Source: an uncultured Anderseniella sp.
GTDB lineage: Bacteria; Pseudomonadota; Alphaproteobacteria; Rhizobiales; Aestuariivirgaceae
Direction: 5' to 3'
Length of the DNA stretch: 35,413 nucleotides
NCBI GenBank assembly: GCA_938039915.1
Contig: CALHUA010000074.1
Coordinates: 1-35,413 of the forward strand
This document shows positions 9,124 to 17,418 of the stretch, piece after piece (position 1 is the stretch's first letter; each line of letters begins with the position of its first letter). Made by a program: the position numbers and the translations under genes. The notes under the pieces were generated by a model. It was not told where the DNA came from. It saw only the letters and a program-made list of their open reading frames with translations, and searched no databases.

Positions 9124-10284
9124 TCAGCGCAAACGCTCAAGAATTGACACATAGTTGGCGACCGCCGCACCGCCCATATTGAAGATACCGGCAAGTTCGG
9201 GTTTCTGCAGTTGCATGTCACCGGCTGTGTCGGTCAGCTGCATGGCCGCCATGATGTGCATGGACACGCCGGTGGCGCCGATCGGGTGGCCTTTCGATTT
9301 CAGGCCGCCGGACGGGTTGACCGGCAGCTTGCCGTCCTTGTCGGTCCAGCCTTCGGTGATGGCGCGGGCGCCTTCGCCCTTCGCGGTCAGCCCCATGGCT
9401 TCGTACTCGATCAGTTCGGCAATGGTGAAGCAGTCATGGGTTTCCACGAACGACAGGTCATCCAGCGAGGTGCCGGCCTGCTGGTGGGCCTTGCCCCAGG
9501 CCTGTTCGCAACCCTCGAACGCCACAATGTCGCGCTTGGCCATGGGCAGGTAATCCTGGGCATGGGCCGCAGCGCGAAAGTGTACTGCCTTGGGAAAGCG
9601 CAGTGCAGTCTCGGTATCGGTCATGACGATGGCTGCAGCGCCGTCGGATACCAGGGAACAATCGGTCCGGCGAATGGCGCCGATCACTGTCGGGTTCTTG
9701 TCGGAGATCGTGTTGCAGAACTCATAGCCGAAATCCTTGCGCATCTGGGCATATGGGTTGTGCACGCCATTGGCATGGTTTTTTGCAGCGATGCGCGCCA
9801 TGGCTTCCGACTGGTCTCCATAGCGTTGGAAGTACAGGTCGGCAATGCGGGCAAACACACCGGCAAAGCCGCCCGGCGTATCGGCCTCGGTCTTGCGGTA
9901 GGATGCATTGAGCAGCACATCGCCGATAACGCTGCCTGGAGCCGATGTCATCTTTTCAGCGCCGACCACCAGTACGAAGCGTGACTTCTTCGAAGCGAGG
10001 TCATTGAGCCCCATATGCACAGCCGCCGATCCGGTGGCACATGCGTTTTCCACGCGGGTTGCCGGTTTGAAGCGCAGGGCCGGATCGGCATCCAGCGCGA
10101 AAGCTGCCGGAAAAGACTGTTTTTCGAACATGCCGAAATTGCCGACATAGATGGCATCGACTTCGTCAAAACCGATACCGGCGTCCTCTACGGCCTGCTT
10201 GCATACGCTTGCCAGCATGGTTTCAAGATCATCGTCTTCGAGCTTGCCGAACTGTGAATGGGCCCAACCGATAATTGCTGACAT
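9124..10284 (-). CDS. Thiolase-family acetyl-CoA acetyltransferase (SCP-x-like)
   Basis: This 386-residue thiolase-fold enzyme would make or cleave beta-ketoacyl-CoA. The nucleophile is Cys82 in VENACATGSAAVH. The C-terminal half contains ETHDCFTIAELIEYEAMG and the NPSGGLKSKGHPIGATGVSMH motif with the catalytic His. The ETHDCF form and the overall spacing match the group related to sterol-carrier-protein-x thiolases rather than the classic PhaA or FadA enzymes. ATG 10284 has a good AGGAG element upstream. It is followed at 85 bases by the PII gene. No DUF35/OB-fold partner, often found beside such thiolases, is present here. Substrate is unknown. Confidence 0.88.
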   Translation of the reverse strand: MSAIIGWAHSQFGKLEDDDLETMLASVCKQAVEDAGIGFDEVDAIYVGNFGMFEKQSFPAAFALDADPALRFKPATRVENACATGSAAVHMGLNDLASKKSRFVLVVGAEKMTSAPGSVIGDVLLNASYRKTEADTPGGFAGVFARIADLYFQRYGDQSEAMARIAAKNHANGVHNPYAQMRKDFGYEFCNTISDKNPTVIGAIRRTDCSLVSDGAAAIVMTDTETALRFPKAVHFRAAAHAQDYLPMAKRDIVAFEGCEQAWGKAHQQAGTSLDDLSFVETHDCFTIAELIEYEAMGLTAKGEGARAITEGWTDKDGKLPVNPSGGLKSKGHPIGATGVSMHIMAAMQLTDTAGDMQLQKPELAGIFNMGGAAVANYVSILERLR

Positions 10285-10335
10285 GTCTGCTTCTCCTGAA
10301 ATCCTGTACCTGTTGCAGTATGATTATCACGGCTC

Positions 10336-11355
10336 TCAAGCCTTGGCGAGACCGTCTACCTCCCACGTTTCGCCTACTGAAATCGCGCGAAACGCATTGT
10401 CTTCAATGCCGTGATTGAGCTTGGCCGCCTGTAGTGCGCTAACGGGTGCATCAATCGCCTCATCGGTCAATTGAATGGTGGCGTGATGGATGGCCAGGGA
10501 GGTTTTTGCGCCCAACAGGTTGTGAGCATGTGCAGCTTCATCCGGGTCTATATGCTGCGCTTTCATGAACCAGCGCGGTTCGTAGGCACCGATCGGCAAC
10601 AGGGCCAGGTCCGGCGCGCCATAACGGGCCCTTGTCTGCATGAAATGCTCACCGGTCCCAAAGCCGGTGTCCGCACCAAAATACACCTTGCGGCTGCCGA
10701 CTTCGATCATGAACGCCGACCACAGGGCCTTGTTGCGATCCTTGAACGTGCGCTTTGACCAGTGCAGTGCCGGCGTCGGTGTGACCAGGACATCAGGTGA
10801 ATGTTCGAAAGGCTCATGCCATCCGCGTTCGATGATATTGGCCTGCCTTATCCAGCGGTTCACAATGCGGGCATTTCCGTACGGCGTGAGGATCGGGGCG
10901 TTGTGATGGTTGACCAGCCTGCGCAGTGCCGGCAGGTCCATATGGTCATAGTGATTGTGGCTGAGCAGGATCAGATCAATTGGCGGCAGGTTTCTCAAAG
11001 CCACGCCGGGCTTGCGCACGCGTTTGGGGCCGGCAAACTGAAACGGGCTGGCGCGCAGCGAGAAGAACGGGTCGGTCAGGATGTTGATGCCACCGGTCTG
11101 CACCAGCACCGTGGCATGACCGATCCAGGTGGCTGACAAGGCATGCCCGTACACCCGCCGGTGCGGTGGCGGATTAGTTTCGTTTTCGATCCATTTTGGC
11201 CATTTTTGTTTTTCGCCTGAGGTCTGCCATTTCCAGAGATCGCTGGTGCAGTTGACCACATTGTGGGCCGGCACATGATAGCGCTCGCCATCATGATGCA
11301 CGTTCAGGTCTGTCTGGTGATATGACTTGTCGTCGTCTGGCATCTTGTGGCACAT
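10336..11355 (-). CDS. NAPE-PLD-like metallo-beta-lactamase-fold hydrolase
   Basis: This protein of about 339 residues has the zinc-binding metallo-beta-lactamase fold of the type found in N-acyl-phosphatidylethanolamine phospholipase D and related outer-membrane-linked hydrolases. The HxHxDH motif is LSHNHYDHMD, at residues 132-140 from this start. It is preceded by ATWIGHATVLVQTGGINILTDPFFSLRASP and followed by YFGADTGFG and LAIHHATIQLTDE with further metal ligands. The frame extends to a TTG at 11388, but I prefer ATG 11355 or ATG 11343 because the extra residues look non-coding. It is divergent from the D-amino-acid transaminase across about 55 bases. The substrate may be a phospholipid; it is not proved by sequence. 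Confidence 0.85.
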   Translation of the reverse strand: MCHKMPDDDKSYHQTDLNVHHDGERYHVPAHNVVNCTSDLWKWQTSGEKQKWPKWIENETNPPPHRRVYGHALSATWIGHATVLVQTGGINILTDPFFSLRASPFQFAGPKRVRKPGVALRNLPPIDLILLSHNHYDHMDLPALRRLVNHHNAPILTPYGNARIVNRWIRQANIIERGWHEPFEHSPDVLVTPTPALHWSKRTFKDRNKALWSAFMIEVGSRKVYFGADTGFGTGEHFMQTRARYGAPDLALLPIGAYEPRWFMKAQHIDPDEAAHAHNLLGAKTSLAIHHATIQLTDEAIDAPVSALQAAKLNHGIEDNAFRAISVGETWEVDGLAKA

Positions 11356-11410
11356 CGTGTCTAGTGTAAATGAAATCAAGACGTTCAACCAGCTTTGAAG
11401 AGGCGTGAAG

Positions 11411-12268
11411 ATGACCCGTACGGTTTTTGTAAATGGTCAGTATGTTCCCGAAGATCAGGCGCAGGTGTCGATCTTTGACCGCGGGTTCGTGTTCGGTGAC
11501 GGCATCTATGAGGTCGTACCGGTCATCGGTGGCAAGATGGTCGACAAGGCACCGTTCCTGGAACGCCTAAAGCGCTCTTTGGGTGAATTGCGCATCGAGA
11601 TGCCGATGAGCGATGCGGACTATCTGGCCATGCATGACAAGCTTATCGAGTTGAACGCCATCGATGAAGGCGGGGTTTACTCGCAGATCACCCGCGGTGC
11701 TGCGGACCGTGACTTTGCGTTTCCGAAAGCCGCGACACCATCGGTTGCGGCCTTCACAATGAAAAAACAACTGCTCGACAATCCGAATGCCACCACCGGG
11801 GTCAAGGTGGTCACGGTGGAAGACATTCGCTGGAAACGCCGTGACATCAAGTCCGTTGCACTGCTGGGCCAGGTCATGGCCAAGCAGGAGGCCGTGGAAA
11901 AGGGCGGTTTCGAAGGCTGGATGGTCGAGGACGGTTTCGTTACCGAAGGCACATCATCAACGGCCTATATCGTCAAGGACGACACCATCATCACCCGGCC
12001 ACTGTCGAACTCGATCCTGCCGGGCATTCGCCGCAAGGTGCTGCTGCAATTGTGTGCCAAACACAATGTGAAACTGGAAGAGCGCCTGTTCACCGTGGAA
12101 GAAGCACTTGATGCGGACGAGGCCTTCCTGTCGTCGGCAACCACGCTGGTGATGCCGATCGTCGATATTGACGGCACCATGATCGGTGGCGGCCAACCCG
12201 GTCCGATGGCGCGCAAGATGCGCGAAGCCTATATTGCCGAGATCAAGGCTGAAGCCGGTATCGAGTAA
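11411..12268 (+). CDS. D-amino-acid transaminase (class IV, PLP)
   Basis: This 285-residue class IV aminotransferase of the D-alanine transaminase group would exchange amino groups between D-amino acids and 2-oxo acids. The PLP lysine is Lys147 in RRDIKSVALLGQVMAKQEA, and Glu179 in FVTEGTSSTAY contacts the cofactor ring. The opening VSIFDRGFVFGDGIYEVVPV is a typical family segment. ATG 11411 is preferred over GTG 11405 because an AAGAGG element lies about 7 bases upstream. Its TAA stop directly abuts the stop of the convergent ferredoxin gene (TAATTA), leaving no space for a separate terminator. Branched-chain aminotransferase or 4-amino-4-deoxychorismate lyase are less likely alternatives. 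Confidence 0.88.
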   Translation: MTRTVFVNGQYVPEDQAQVSIFDRGFVFGDGIYEVVPVIGGKMVDKAPFLERLKRSLGELRIEMPMSDADYLAMHDKLIELNAIDEGGVYSQITRGAADRDFAFPKAATPSVAAFTMKKQLLDNPNATTGVKVVTVEDIRWKRRDIKSVALLGQVMAKQEAVEKGGFEGWMVEDGFVTEGTSSTAYIVKDDTIITRPLSNSILPGIRRKVLLQLCAKHNVKLEERLFTVEEALDADEAFLSSATTLVMPIVDIDGTMIGGGQPGPMARKMREAYIAEIKAEAGIE

Positions 12269-12601
12269 TTACTTCAACGGACCCAGAAACGGATTGCGAT
12301 ACAGGTTGGTGTGAGTTTCCACGCCGACCTCGACAATGCAATCCTCTTTCGGTTGCGCCACGCACATCAGGATATAACCGTCCTGCGACTGGCGCTTGTT
12401 GAGGGCGGTTCCCTTCGGTTGGCGGACGCTGCCGGATACCAGCCTGCCGGCACAGGTGATGCACCCGCCATAGCGGCACGCGATCGGTACCGCGATGCCG
12501 GCAGCTTCACAGGCATCGGCAATGTTTTCTCCGTCGGCAACAGCCAACTCACGGCCGCCGCGATTGGCGACCGTGACCTTGTGTGTGGCGTCAGCTGTCA
12601 T
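12269..12601 (-). CDS. 2Fe-2S plant-type ferredoxin
   Basis: This 110-residue ferredoxin has cluster ligands Cys42, Cys47, Cys50 and Cys80 in ACRYGGCITCAG and MCVAQP, the C-x4-C-x2-C...C pattern of plant-type ferredoxins and of electron carriers for oxygenases. The frame is open further upstream to a GTG at 12697, which would add 32 residues and start 7 bases after the selenium-binding protein stop. I prefer ATG 12601 because the domain begins there, but the longer form is possible. It is downstream of and probably co-transcribed with the selenium-binding protein gene. That pairing suggests it carries electrons to or from that protein, which is inference. Confidence 0.85.
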   Translation of the reverse strand: MTADATHKVTVANRGGRELAVADGENIADACEAAGIAVPIACRYGGCITCAGRLVSGSVRQPKGTALNKRQSQDGYILMCVAQPKEDCIVEVGVETHTNLYRNPFLGPLK

Positions 12602-12704
12602 GGCTTGTGGAAAAACCTCAGCAAGCGGCGCAGCCAGGCGAAGGATGGCGCCTTGTCGGGCAGATCCCGTGCCGCACTTGGCGGCATGCAACAGCACATG
12701 ACGC

Positions 12705-14057
12705 CTACATCCAGATGTCGGATGTTACATCTCCACCCGGATAGCGCATCTCGTGACAGCGCGACGGCCCGTTGGGTTCCTTGCCGAAATCGACTACGAA
12801 GTCAGGATTGATCGATATGCCACCCTTGTCTGTGTCGCAGTCGATCATGTACATCTGCCCGCCTTGGTCCTTCATGCCGGGATAGAACTGGTTGTCCCAG
12901 GAAGAAAACAGCGACGTGGTCACATACAGGCGCTTGCCGTCCAGCGACAACTGGATCATTTGCGGTGCACCCTGGACCTTGACGCCATTGACTTCCGGCG
13001 CCTTGCCCAGCATGCCGCCGAGCCATACCTGGCCGGTCATTTTCGGGTTGGCCCGGTCGGTGATGTCATACTGGCGCAGATCGCCGTGCAGCCAGTTGGC
13101 GAAATAAAGATACTTGTCATCCATCGAGATGAGAATGTCGGTGATCAGCGACGGCATCGGCACCGGGAAGCCGTCAACATCGATGGTTGGAATGTCGATG
13201 ACCTTTTCGATTTCAAAGTCGCCATCGTCTGTCTTCCACCAGCGGAACACATTGGACGACAAGGTGGCGGCAAACATGCCTTCGTTTGAGTCAGGATCGT
13301 GCAGGCCGCGCACTTCCAGCGGGATCATGCCGTCTGCACCCATGTCAATCGACTTGACGATCTTCTTGCCTTCGAAGTCCCAGAAGTGGATCGACTGACC
13401 GTATTTTCCGGCACCGACATCTTCCAGGTCAAAACCCGGCATGAAGGTGTTGGGCGCGCCCCATTCAGAGCTGACCATCATGTTGTGGCGCGGCTGATAC
13501 CAGAAGTCGTAATTGTAGTTCATGCCGGTGATGTCGTTTTCCCAGCGTCCGACAATGTCGAAGTCTTCATTGATGTGCAGGAAACCGCCCGGCGCATTGC
13601 CGTCGGCGTCGCCCAACATGGAGATGATGATGTCTGCGCCCAGGCAATGCACGGTATGGGGCGCCGACAGGTTGGTCTTGGCCTTTATTTCGTCTCCGGA
13701 AATCACCTTGTGCAGTTTGGGGTTGGTGTCATCAGAGGTATCAATCACGTTGATGTTGGAGGTGCGCACACCCGGCATCAGCAGATACTGACGGGACTTG
13801 GACGCATCGTCGTGACAGCTTGAACAGGCGTTCCAGCCGGAATGATGCAGTTCGTCACCGACCTGCGGCATCTCGGTGCGCGCGACAACGGAGGAATAGG
13901 TCGGGCTGTCGGGATCAACATCAACGGTGGCCAGATAGTCCGGTTTTTCCACACCGGTGCCGACATACAATGCGACCGTATGCAGAAGCTTTTCACGATC
14001 TGCCTGCATGGCCTCCTTGGGCGACGCATAGCCGGGTCCGCAACACTCTTTGCTCAT
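12705..14057 (-). CDS. Selenium-binding protein family, probable methanethiol oxidase
   Basis: This 450-residue member of the SBP56/SELENBP1 family includes bacterial MtoX, which oxidises methanethiol to formaldehyde, hydrogen sulphide and peroxide. Family marks are HHSGWNACSSCHDD at residues 71-84, APHTVHCLG at 132-140, the NYDFWYQPRHNMMVSSEWGAP stretch, the SIHFWDFEGKKIV blade and the closing HEMRYPGGDVTSDIWM. The CSSCHD cysteines match the metal or selenium site of the family. I see no signal peptide, whereas characterised MtoX is periplasmic. AGGAGG lies 8 bases before ATG 14057. The usual MtoX partners (SCO1-type copper chaperone, MauG) are absent; a ferredoxin gene follows instead. Confidence 0.88.
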   Translation of the reverse strand: MSKECCGPGYASPKEAMQADREKLLHTVALYVGTGVEKPDYLATVDVDPDSPTYSSVVARTEMPQVGDELHHSGWNACSSCHDDASKSRQYLLMPGVRTSNINVIDTSDDTNPKLHKVISGDEIKAKTNLSAPHTVHCLGADIIISMLGDADGNAPGGFLHINEDFDIVGRWENDITGMNYNYDFWYQPRHNMMVSSEWGAPNTFMPGFDLEDVGAGKYGQSIHFWDFEGKKIVKSIDMGADGMIPLEVRGLHDPDSNEGMFAATLSSNVFRWWKTDDGDFEIEKVIDIPTIDVDGFPVPMPSLITDILISMDDKYLYFANWLHGDLRQYDITDRANPKMTGQVWLGGMLGKAPEVNGVKVQGAPQMIQLSLDGKRLYVTTSLFSSWDNQFYPGMKDQGGQMYMIDCDTDKGGISINPDFVVDFGKEPNGPSRCHEMRYPGGDVTSDIWM

Positions 14058-14171
14058 GATAGTTTCCTCCTGTTATGGGCGTTCCTTTTGTTGGTGCCTC
14101 ACCTGAATAGTATTCCGAAAATTGCATATATAGCTAGGGGCACTGTCCGGGTCGGCAAACAGTTTAACATG

Positions 14172-15532
14172 TCAGTCCATCAGGCTTGGCAGCCAGGTGA
14201 TGATGCCCGGAAAGGCCAGCAGTCCGGCGACAGTAATGACGTCTGCGACAAAGAACGGGCCGATGCCGCGGAACACGTCCTGCAGCGGGATTTCCAGTGA
14301 CTTGCCGTCTTCATCCTTCAGGTCCCGGGACACTCCTGCCACCACGAAACAATTCAGTCCTATCGGCGGGGTGATCAGGCAGATCTCGGCCATCTTGACG
14401 ACGATGATGCCGAACCAGATGGGATCGTATCCCAGTGCAATCACGGCCGGATACACCACCGGCAATGTCAGGATGAGCATGCCGATGGCATCCATGAACA
14501 TGCCGAGGATGGCATAAGCCAGCAGGATGCAGATCATGATGACAATCGGCGGCACGTCGAGGGTGACCACCCAGGCGGAAAACGCCGCCGGCAGGCCGGC
14601 AAAGCCCAAAAAGCGAACGAATAGAAAGACGCCCCAGATCAGGGTGAAGATCATGGCGGACAGCCGCGCGGTTTCGATCAACGCTTCTTTCAGACGGCCC
14701 GACATTTTCGACATTTCGTTCTCTCGAAACGCCCGCCACAGATAGAACAGAAATACCACCATGGCACCCAGCGCACCTGCTTCCGTCGGGGTGGCTGAGC
14801 CCGTATAGATGGCTGAAAAGATGATGCCGACCACCACAAATATCGGCAGCGTGCCGGGAATGCTTTCGAACCGTTCTTTCCAGGTGAAGCCACTGATCGG
14901 ACTGCCCAGTTTCGGGTTCCACCAGCACATGCCGACAATCAGCGCAACATACACAACGGCTGAATAAAGCCCGGGCAGAAAACCTGCCAGCAGCAGCTTG
15001 CCAACCGACTGCTCCACGATGATCGCGTAGATGACCAGGATGGCAGACGGCGGAATGAGTGAGGCCAGGGTGCCGCCGGCTGCAACAACGCCTGCGGTCA
15101 GGCGCTTGTCGTAGCCGTTCTTCAGCATGTCGGGAATGGCGACACGCGAAAACACCGCTGCGGTGGCTGTGGAGGCGCCGGACACCGCTGCAAATCCTGC
15201 CGTGGCCATGACCGTTGCAACCGCGAGGCCGCCCGGTACCCAGCCCATCCAGCGGCGCGCCGCTTCGAACAGGCGCGTGGTCAACCCGGCATAAAACGCC
15301 AGGAATCCGATCAGGATGAAAATGGCAGCACAGACAGGGGGTAGGTGACCGTCTTGGAATGTGGAATCTGTCCGGCAATGGAGGCGGCAACATGCCAGCC
15401 TTTCAGTTCCAGCAGGCCGAGAAAGCCGGTGACCGCTGCGGCGGCGAACACACGAACGCCCAGCAGGACGAGTACGATCAGCAGGCAGACACCGGCAATG
15501 CCGGTGGAAAACGGGTCAAGGCCGAGGATCAT
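14172..15532 (-). pseudogene. dctM: TRAP transporter large permease DctM, split by a one-base frameshift
   Basis: This is the large membrane subunit of a tripartite ATP-independent periplasmic transporter. The first 68 or so residues (MILGLDPFSTGIAG ... VTYPLSVLPF) are read in one frame from ATG 15532, which overlaps the dctQ stop as ATGA. Translation then ends at a TGA near 15311. The rest (FILIGFLAFYAGLTTRLFEAARRW ... ITWLPSLMD) continues in another frame down to 14172. One more A in the AAAA run at 15319-15322 would restore a normal full-length DctM with an unbroken LSVLPFFILIGFLAFYAGL segment. No other damage is seen, so this is either a recent mutation or a sequencing or assembly error in a homopolymer. 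The C-terminal piece alone would lack its first transmembrane segments. Confidence 0.85.
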
Positions 15533-16182
15533 GGGGTGCTTGCTCCCTTGATCTCTTCTTCTGCCTGCTGTTCCACCGTCTTCATGACAGGCACGCCGAC
15601 CGGCAGGCGGTCGGGGTTGAGGGTCAGGCGAACAAATCCGAGCAACTGGATGCAGAGCCTGATGAGCAACACACTCAGCATGACCGGGACCAGCAATTTG
15701 GCCGGCCATGTCGGCAGCTCGATGTCGATGGTTGAGTCCCCAAAGCTCCAGGAGCGCATGAAGTGGCTGTAGGAATAGGGGATCAGGACGGCGACGATGA
15801 ACATCTGGACGACCACCCCGATGGTTTCGGCAGCCCACAGTGCGGCACCTTTCAGGTACCCGACGAGGATTTCCATGCGCACATGACCACCGAGGCGCTG
15901 GACCTGCGAGATCGACAACAGGGCGAAGGCGATCATGGTGGCTTCCACCACGTCGATATAGCCGAATATGGGATTGCGAAACACGGTGCGCAGTATGATC
16001 TGCAGCATGCCGAGAAACATCAGCCCGAAAATCAGCAGCCCTGACAACAGGTTCAGTGCGTCTTCAATCGGTGACAGCAGTCGGTCGGCCTGTTTTAACA
16101 GCCTCGCCAGCCCGTCATCATCACGCGATGATTTATCCACCCCTTCATGCCTCCCCGGACGAAGTTCAGTATATGTTGCCAC
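15529..16182 (-). CDS. dctQ: TRAP transporter small permease DctQ
   Basis: This protein of about 217 residues is the four-helix small membrane subunit of a TRAP transporter, linking DctP and DctM. A hydrophilic N-terminus is followed by membrane segments LSGLLIFGLMFLGMLQIIL, VVEATMIAFALLSI, GVVVQMFIVAVLIPYS and LLVPVMLSVLLIRLC, with the family signature around FGYIDVVEATMIAFALLSISQVQRLGGHVRMEIL. The start is uncertain: GTG 16182 lies in the arm of an inverted repeat and no ATG lies between it and the first membrane segment. Its stop overlaps the dctM start (ATGA), implying coupled translation. It is 58 bases downstream of dctP. Confidence 0.85.
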   Translation of the reverse strand: MATYTELRPGRHEGVDKSSRDDDGLARLLKQADRLLSPIEDALNLLSGLLIFGLMFLGMLQIILRTVFRNPIFGYIDVVEATMIAFALLSISQVQRLGGHVRMEILVGYLKGAALWAAETIGVVVQMFIVAVLIPYSYSHFMRSWSFGDSTIDIELPTWPAKLLVPVMLSVLLIRLCIQLLGFVRLTLNPDRLPVGVPVMKTVEQQAEEEIKGASTP

Positions 16183-16225
16183 GGACCCTGCATCGCTCTT
16201 GTATCGGCGGCGTCAGGGTCCGTGG
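16179..16225 (-). terminator. Hairpin between dctP and dctQ
   Basis: A perfect 12-base inverted repeat, CCACGGACCCTG (16179-16190) and CAGGGTCCGTGG (16214-16225), has a 23-base loop and fills most of the dctP-dctQ gap. There is no long T run after it, so it is more likely an mRNA-stabilising or partial-attenuation element that keeps the binding protein in excess over the permeases. It includes the GTG start of dctQ and could also affect its translation. Confidence 0.6.
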
Positions 16226-16240
16226 TGTAGTTTGTTGTCG

Positions 16241-17278
16241 TTATTCGTATTTTCTGCCGACTGTGGAGTAGACCAGTTCGACAAGACCCTTGGCATCGAA
16301 CTTGCCTTCATTTTCCTTGATCCAGGCATCGATGACCGGTTTGCCGGCCGCAGCGCGGAAGGCGGACAGCTGTTCTTCGGTGTAGGTCACCTTTTTCAGC
16401 TTTCCTTCGAGCATCGGCAGGTTGACCTTGTCGATGTCGATATAGGCCTGGATCTGGGCTTTTGCAGCCTCGTCCTTCACATCCATCAACAGCTTCTGGT
16501 ACTGCTCCGGCAGTCCGTCAAAAGCGCTCTTGGAAAATACCAGCGGGCAGTCGGATGTGCCAGGTGACAGGTTGGAGGTGAACCAGTCGGTCACTTCGTG
16601 GATCTTATAGGCCACGTGCGAATAGGTGAACGGGAACGAGGCAGCGTCCATGGTGCCCTGTTGCACGCCGGTATAGACTTCGGTCGCGGTTGAGCTGGTC
16701 GGCGTTGCGCCCATGACTTTCATGGCCTTGCCGACACCGCCACCGGCGCGCACGGTCTTGCCCTTCCAGTCTTCCAGCTTCATCGGCGGCTCGCCCTTGC
16801 CGAGAAATTCGTACTGCGGCAGATAGGACGACATGTACAGCATGGCGTTCCACTGGGCGTGTTCCTTGACGATTGCCGGGTGGGCGTAGACCGCGTCACG
16901 GATCTTGCGATTGTCTTCCCAGCCGGACATGGGCAGGAACGGCATTGTCAGCACCATCAGACCGGGGTTCTTCTTCGGGTGATAGAAATTGCAGGTCATG
17001 GCAGCTTCGAATGCGCCGACCGAGATGCCATCCAGGTTTTCGCGGGATTTCGACAGGGCTGCACCATAATGCAGTGTCATGGTGAACTTGCCGTCGGTCT
17101 TGGCGCTGACCAGTTCGGCCAGCTTTTCAAAACCTGCGGTGAAGGCACGTTTCTTGCCCCACAGCGATACGTTCCATTTGACCTCCGGGCCTTCGACTTC
17201 CGCCGCATGGGCAATTGTCATGGTGGAGGTGGTCGCAAAGGCCACCAATGCTGTTGTCGCCAGTAGTTTCTTTATCAT
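16241..17278 (-). CDS. dctP: TRAP transporter substrate-binding protein DctP
   Basis: This 345-residue periplasmic solute receptor of a TRAP transporter has a clear signal peptide (KKLLATTALVAFATTSTMTIAHA, cut near residue 25). The mature protein shows the DctP pattern: FTAGFEKLAELVSAKTDGKFTM, then an LSKSRENLDGISVGAFEAAM binding-cleft segment and the signature region VRAGGGVGKAMKVMGATPTSS with VYTGVQQGTMDAASFPF. The conserved Arg in VRAGGG normally pairs with a carboxylate, so an organic acid is likely, but the exact ligand is not readable. GGGAG lies about 9 bases before ATG 17278. It heads a dctP-dctQ-dctM operon. Confidence 0.92.
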   Translation of the reverse strand: MIKKLLATTALVAFATTSTMTIAHAAEVEGPEVKWNVSLWGKKRAFTAGFEKLAELVSAKTDGKFTMTLHYGAALSKSRENLDGISVGAFEAAMTCNFYHPKKNPGLMVLTMPFLPMSGWEDNRKIRDAVYAHPAIVKEHAQWNAMLYMSSYLPQYEFLGKGEPPMKLEDWKGKTVRAGGGVGKAMKVMGATPTSSTATEVYTGVQQGTMDAASFPFTYSHVAYKIHEVTDWFTSNLSPGTSDCPLVFSKSAFDGLPEQYQKLLMDVKDEAAKAQIQAYIDIDKVNLPMLEGKLKKVTYTEEQLSAFRAAAGKPVIDAWIKENEGKFDAKGLVELVYSTVGRKYE

Positions 17279-17336
17279 GTCGTCTTACTCCCTGTAACAG
17301 ACTTTGCCCGGTTGTCTTCGGGCAGGCTTTGAGCGT

Positions 17337-17354
17337 TGGCGGATTTATCCGCCA
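17337..17354. promoter_or_regulatory. Inverted repeat in the dctP leader
   Basis: TGGCGGAT-TT-ATCCGCCA is a perfect 8-base inverted repeat with a 2-base spacer, 59 bases upstream of the dctP start. A second smaller hairpin (TGCCCG at 17305-17310 with CGGGCA at 17319-17324) lies closer to dctP. There is no T run in either direction, so I read them as leader hairpins or an operator rather than a terminator of the upstream transporter gene. Confidence 0.4.
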
Positions 17355-17394
17355 GGCTCCATGCGGCGCATGATGCGTTGAACTGGCTCTCGTG

Positions 17395-17408
17395 GCAAGC
17401 ATGCTTGC
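17395..17408. promoter_or_regulatory. 14-base palindrome upstream of dctP
   Basis: GCAAGCATGCTTGC is a perfect 14-base palindrome just after the end of the upstream transporter gene and 117 bases before dctP. Its length and position fit an operator for the dctPQM operon, but no dedicated regulator gene is nearby, so the role is a guess. Confidence 0.35.
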
Positions 17409-17418
17409 AATATATGGA

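Noticed and set aside
14311-15393. Long open frame antiparallel-shifted within dctM, 360 codons
   Set aside because: It is a His/Arg/Cys-rich shadow of the GC-rich dctM coding frame, whose own reading gives clear DctM segments.
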